A stretch of DNA of 5,827 nucleotides from an archaeon (GTDB lineage Archaea; Asgardarchaeota; Hermodarchaeia; Hermodarchaeales; Hermodarchaeaceae). Both the position numbers and the translations under genes were made by a program. A model generated the notes under the pieces. It searched no databases and had not been told where the DNA came from. It saw nothing but the letters and a program-made list of their open reading frames with translations. Shown here in pieces: positions 5,325 through 5,827 of the stretch (position 1 is the stretch's first letter; each line of letters opens with the position of its first letter). Where the stretch lies: contig JABXGS010000187.1 in assembly GCA_016550425.1 (NCBI GenBank), forward strand, positions 1 through 5,827, given 5' to 3'.

Positions 5325-5827
5325 ATGTCGAAAGTCGATGATATCATCTCAACTGCTCGTTCAGAAAATCGTACTTATCTCCTCGAACATGAATCAAAGA
5401 AAATATTGCAAATCTACAAATTACCTGTAACTACCTTTCAAATCGCCGAAACTCAAGAGGCTGCTGTCAAAGCCGCGGACACAATTGGTTATCCTGTAGT
5501 TCTTAAAATTCTAAGCCCAGATGTCATTCACAAAAGTGACGTTGGGGGAGTTCTAATTAATCTTAAAGATGCTGATGCAGTCTGCGACGGTTATCAGAAA
5601 ATAATCTCTAGTGTTAAGAAGCACTAAAAAGATGCAAGAATCCGGGGCATATTTGTTGAAGAATTTGCAGCCAAGGGCGTAGAAGTTATTATAGGTGCAA
5701 TAAAAGATCCGCAATTTGGCCCTGCTCTTATGTTTGGTTTAGGGGGAATTTTTGTCGAGGTTCTTAAGGATGTAAGCTTTCGAGTTGCACCAATCACCAA
5801 GTATGATGCTCAAGAAATGATCCAAGA
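5325..5827 (+). pseudogene. ADP-forming acetyl/acyl-CoA synthetase beta subunit (ATP-grasp), interrupted by in-frame TAA, partial
   Basis: Family role: ADP-forming acetyl-CoA synthetase makes ATP plus acid from acyl-CoA, ADP and phosphate, the main substrate-level ATP step of fermenting archaea; the beta subunit carries the ATP-grasp domain that phosphorylates ADP. From the ATG at 5325 the frame gives YLLEHESKKIL (18-28), YPVVLKILSPDVIHKSDVGG (56-75), then a TAA at codon 101 (5625-5627). The same frame resumes at once and runs to the window edge with FVEEFAAKGVEVIIG (110-124), KDPQFGPALMFGLGGIFVEV (127-146) and LKDVSFRVAP (147-156), all strongly family-like. The frame is not shifted, so one base change explains the break. 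A typical beta subunit is about 230 residues; about 167 codons lie here. Read naively it would be a 100-residue protein (107 from the ATG at 5304) lacking most of the ATP-grasp. No alpha subunit is visible. Family call strong; true pseudogene versus sequence error unresolved. Confidence 0.85.
5625..5627 (+). other. In-frame TAA nonsense codon inside the acyl-CoA synthetase gene
   Basis: The TAA follows codons encoding V-K-K-H and is followed in the same frame by K-D-A-R-I-R-G, joining a segment that in relatives is continuous. TAA could arise from CAA, AAA, GAA, TAC or TAT by one substitution. It sits beside a run of five A's (5626-5630), but a single indel there would shift the frame, which is not observed. 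All five complete genes in the window terminate with TAA, so TAA is a normal stop in this genome. Confidence 0.85.

Noticed and set aside
5615..5640. Frameshift at the A-run near the broken acyl-CoA synthetase codon
   Set aside because: The frame before and after the TAA is the same, so a single insertion or deletion cannot explain the interruption; a substitution is required.
1..5827. A new defence or mobile system built from HerA, nuclease and HD proteins
   Set aside because: HerA-like ATPases with nucleases occur in defence islands, but here HerA and NurA have housekeeping archaeal motifs and order. The HD gene is on the opposite strand with its own start signals, and no integrase, repeat or composition shift was seen.
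1..5827. tRNA, rRNA, CRISPR or riboswitch
   Set aside because: No cloverleaf with a T-loop GTTCRA core in an acceptable context, no repeat-spacer pattern, and no intergenic stretch long enough (maximum about 94 bases) to hold a riboswitch I recognise.

Overview
The window reads as a dense piece of an archaeal chromosome with moderate-to-low G+C (roughly 40% by eye; not counted exactly). Six protein genes are recognisable. Several belong to families typical of archaea: a NurA/HerA pair, a GPN-loop GTPase, a cro/C1-type HTH regulator of the COG1709 kind, a polyprenol/dolichol-kinase-like membrane protein and an ADP-forming acyl-CoA synthetase beta subunit. Shine-Dalgarno sequences of the AAGGTGA type and TATA-like boxes 20-30 bases ahead of plausible transcript starts also fit Archaea. 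I cannot place the phylum from this sequence. No rRNA, tRNA, CRISPR array, insertion sequence or integration site was seen, and no gene-free stretch exceeds about 100 bases.

Layout. Bases 1-2197 (minus strand) hold a two-gene DNA-end-processing operon, nurA (1025-2197) followed 17 bases later by herA (1-1007, C-terminus outside the window). An 84-base divergent gap (2198-2281) separates nurA from a plus-strand HDIG phosphohydrolase (2282-2869). The tail of that gene overlaps by 17 bp, tail to tail, a minus-strand membrane kinase of the SEC59/VTE5 type (2853-3644). A second divergent gap (3645-3738) has a central TATA-like element. It leads into a plus-strand block: HTH regulator (3739-4485), GPN-loop GTPase (4494-5261, GTG start, 8 bases after the regulator) and, after a 63-base gap, the ADP-forming acetyl/acyl-CoA synthetase beta subunit (5325 to beyond the window end).

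How the genes work together. NurA (5'-3' nuclease) and HerA (hexameric translocase) form one complex that resects DNA ends for homologous recombination. The HTH regulator and GPN GTPase are probably co-transcribed; whether they share a function is unknown. The HD protein and the membrane kinase are neighbours only by convergent packing. The kinase probably phosphorylates an isoprenoid alcohol.

The most notable anomaly is an in-frame TAA at 5625-5627 inside the acyl-CoA synthetase gene. The same reading frame continues on both sides with strong family similarity, so this is a point nonsense mutation, a sequencing/assembly error, or a real split. All five complete genes here end in TAA, which argues against TAA being read as an amino acid. 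I saw no convincing new multi-gene system; most of the window is recognisable archaeal housekeeping DNA.
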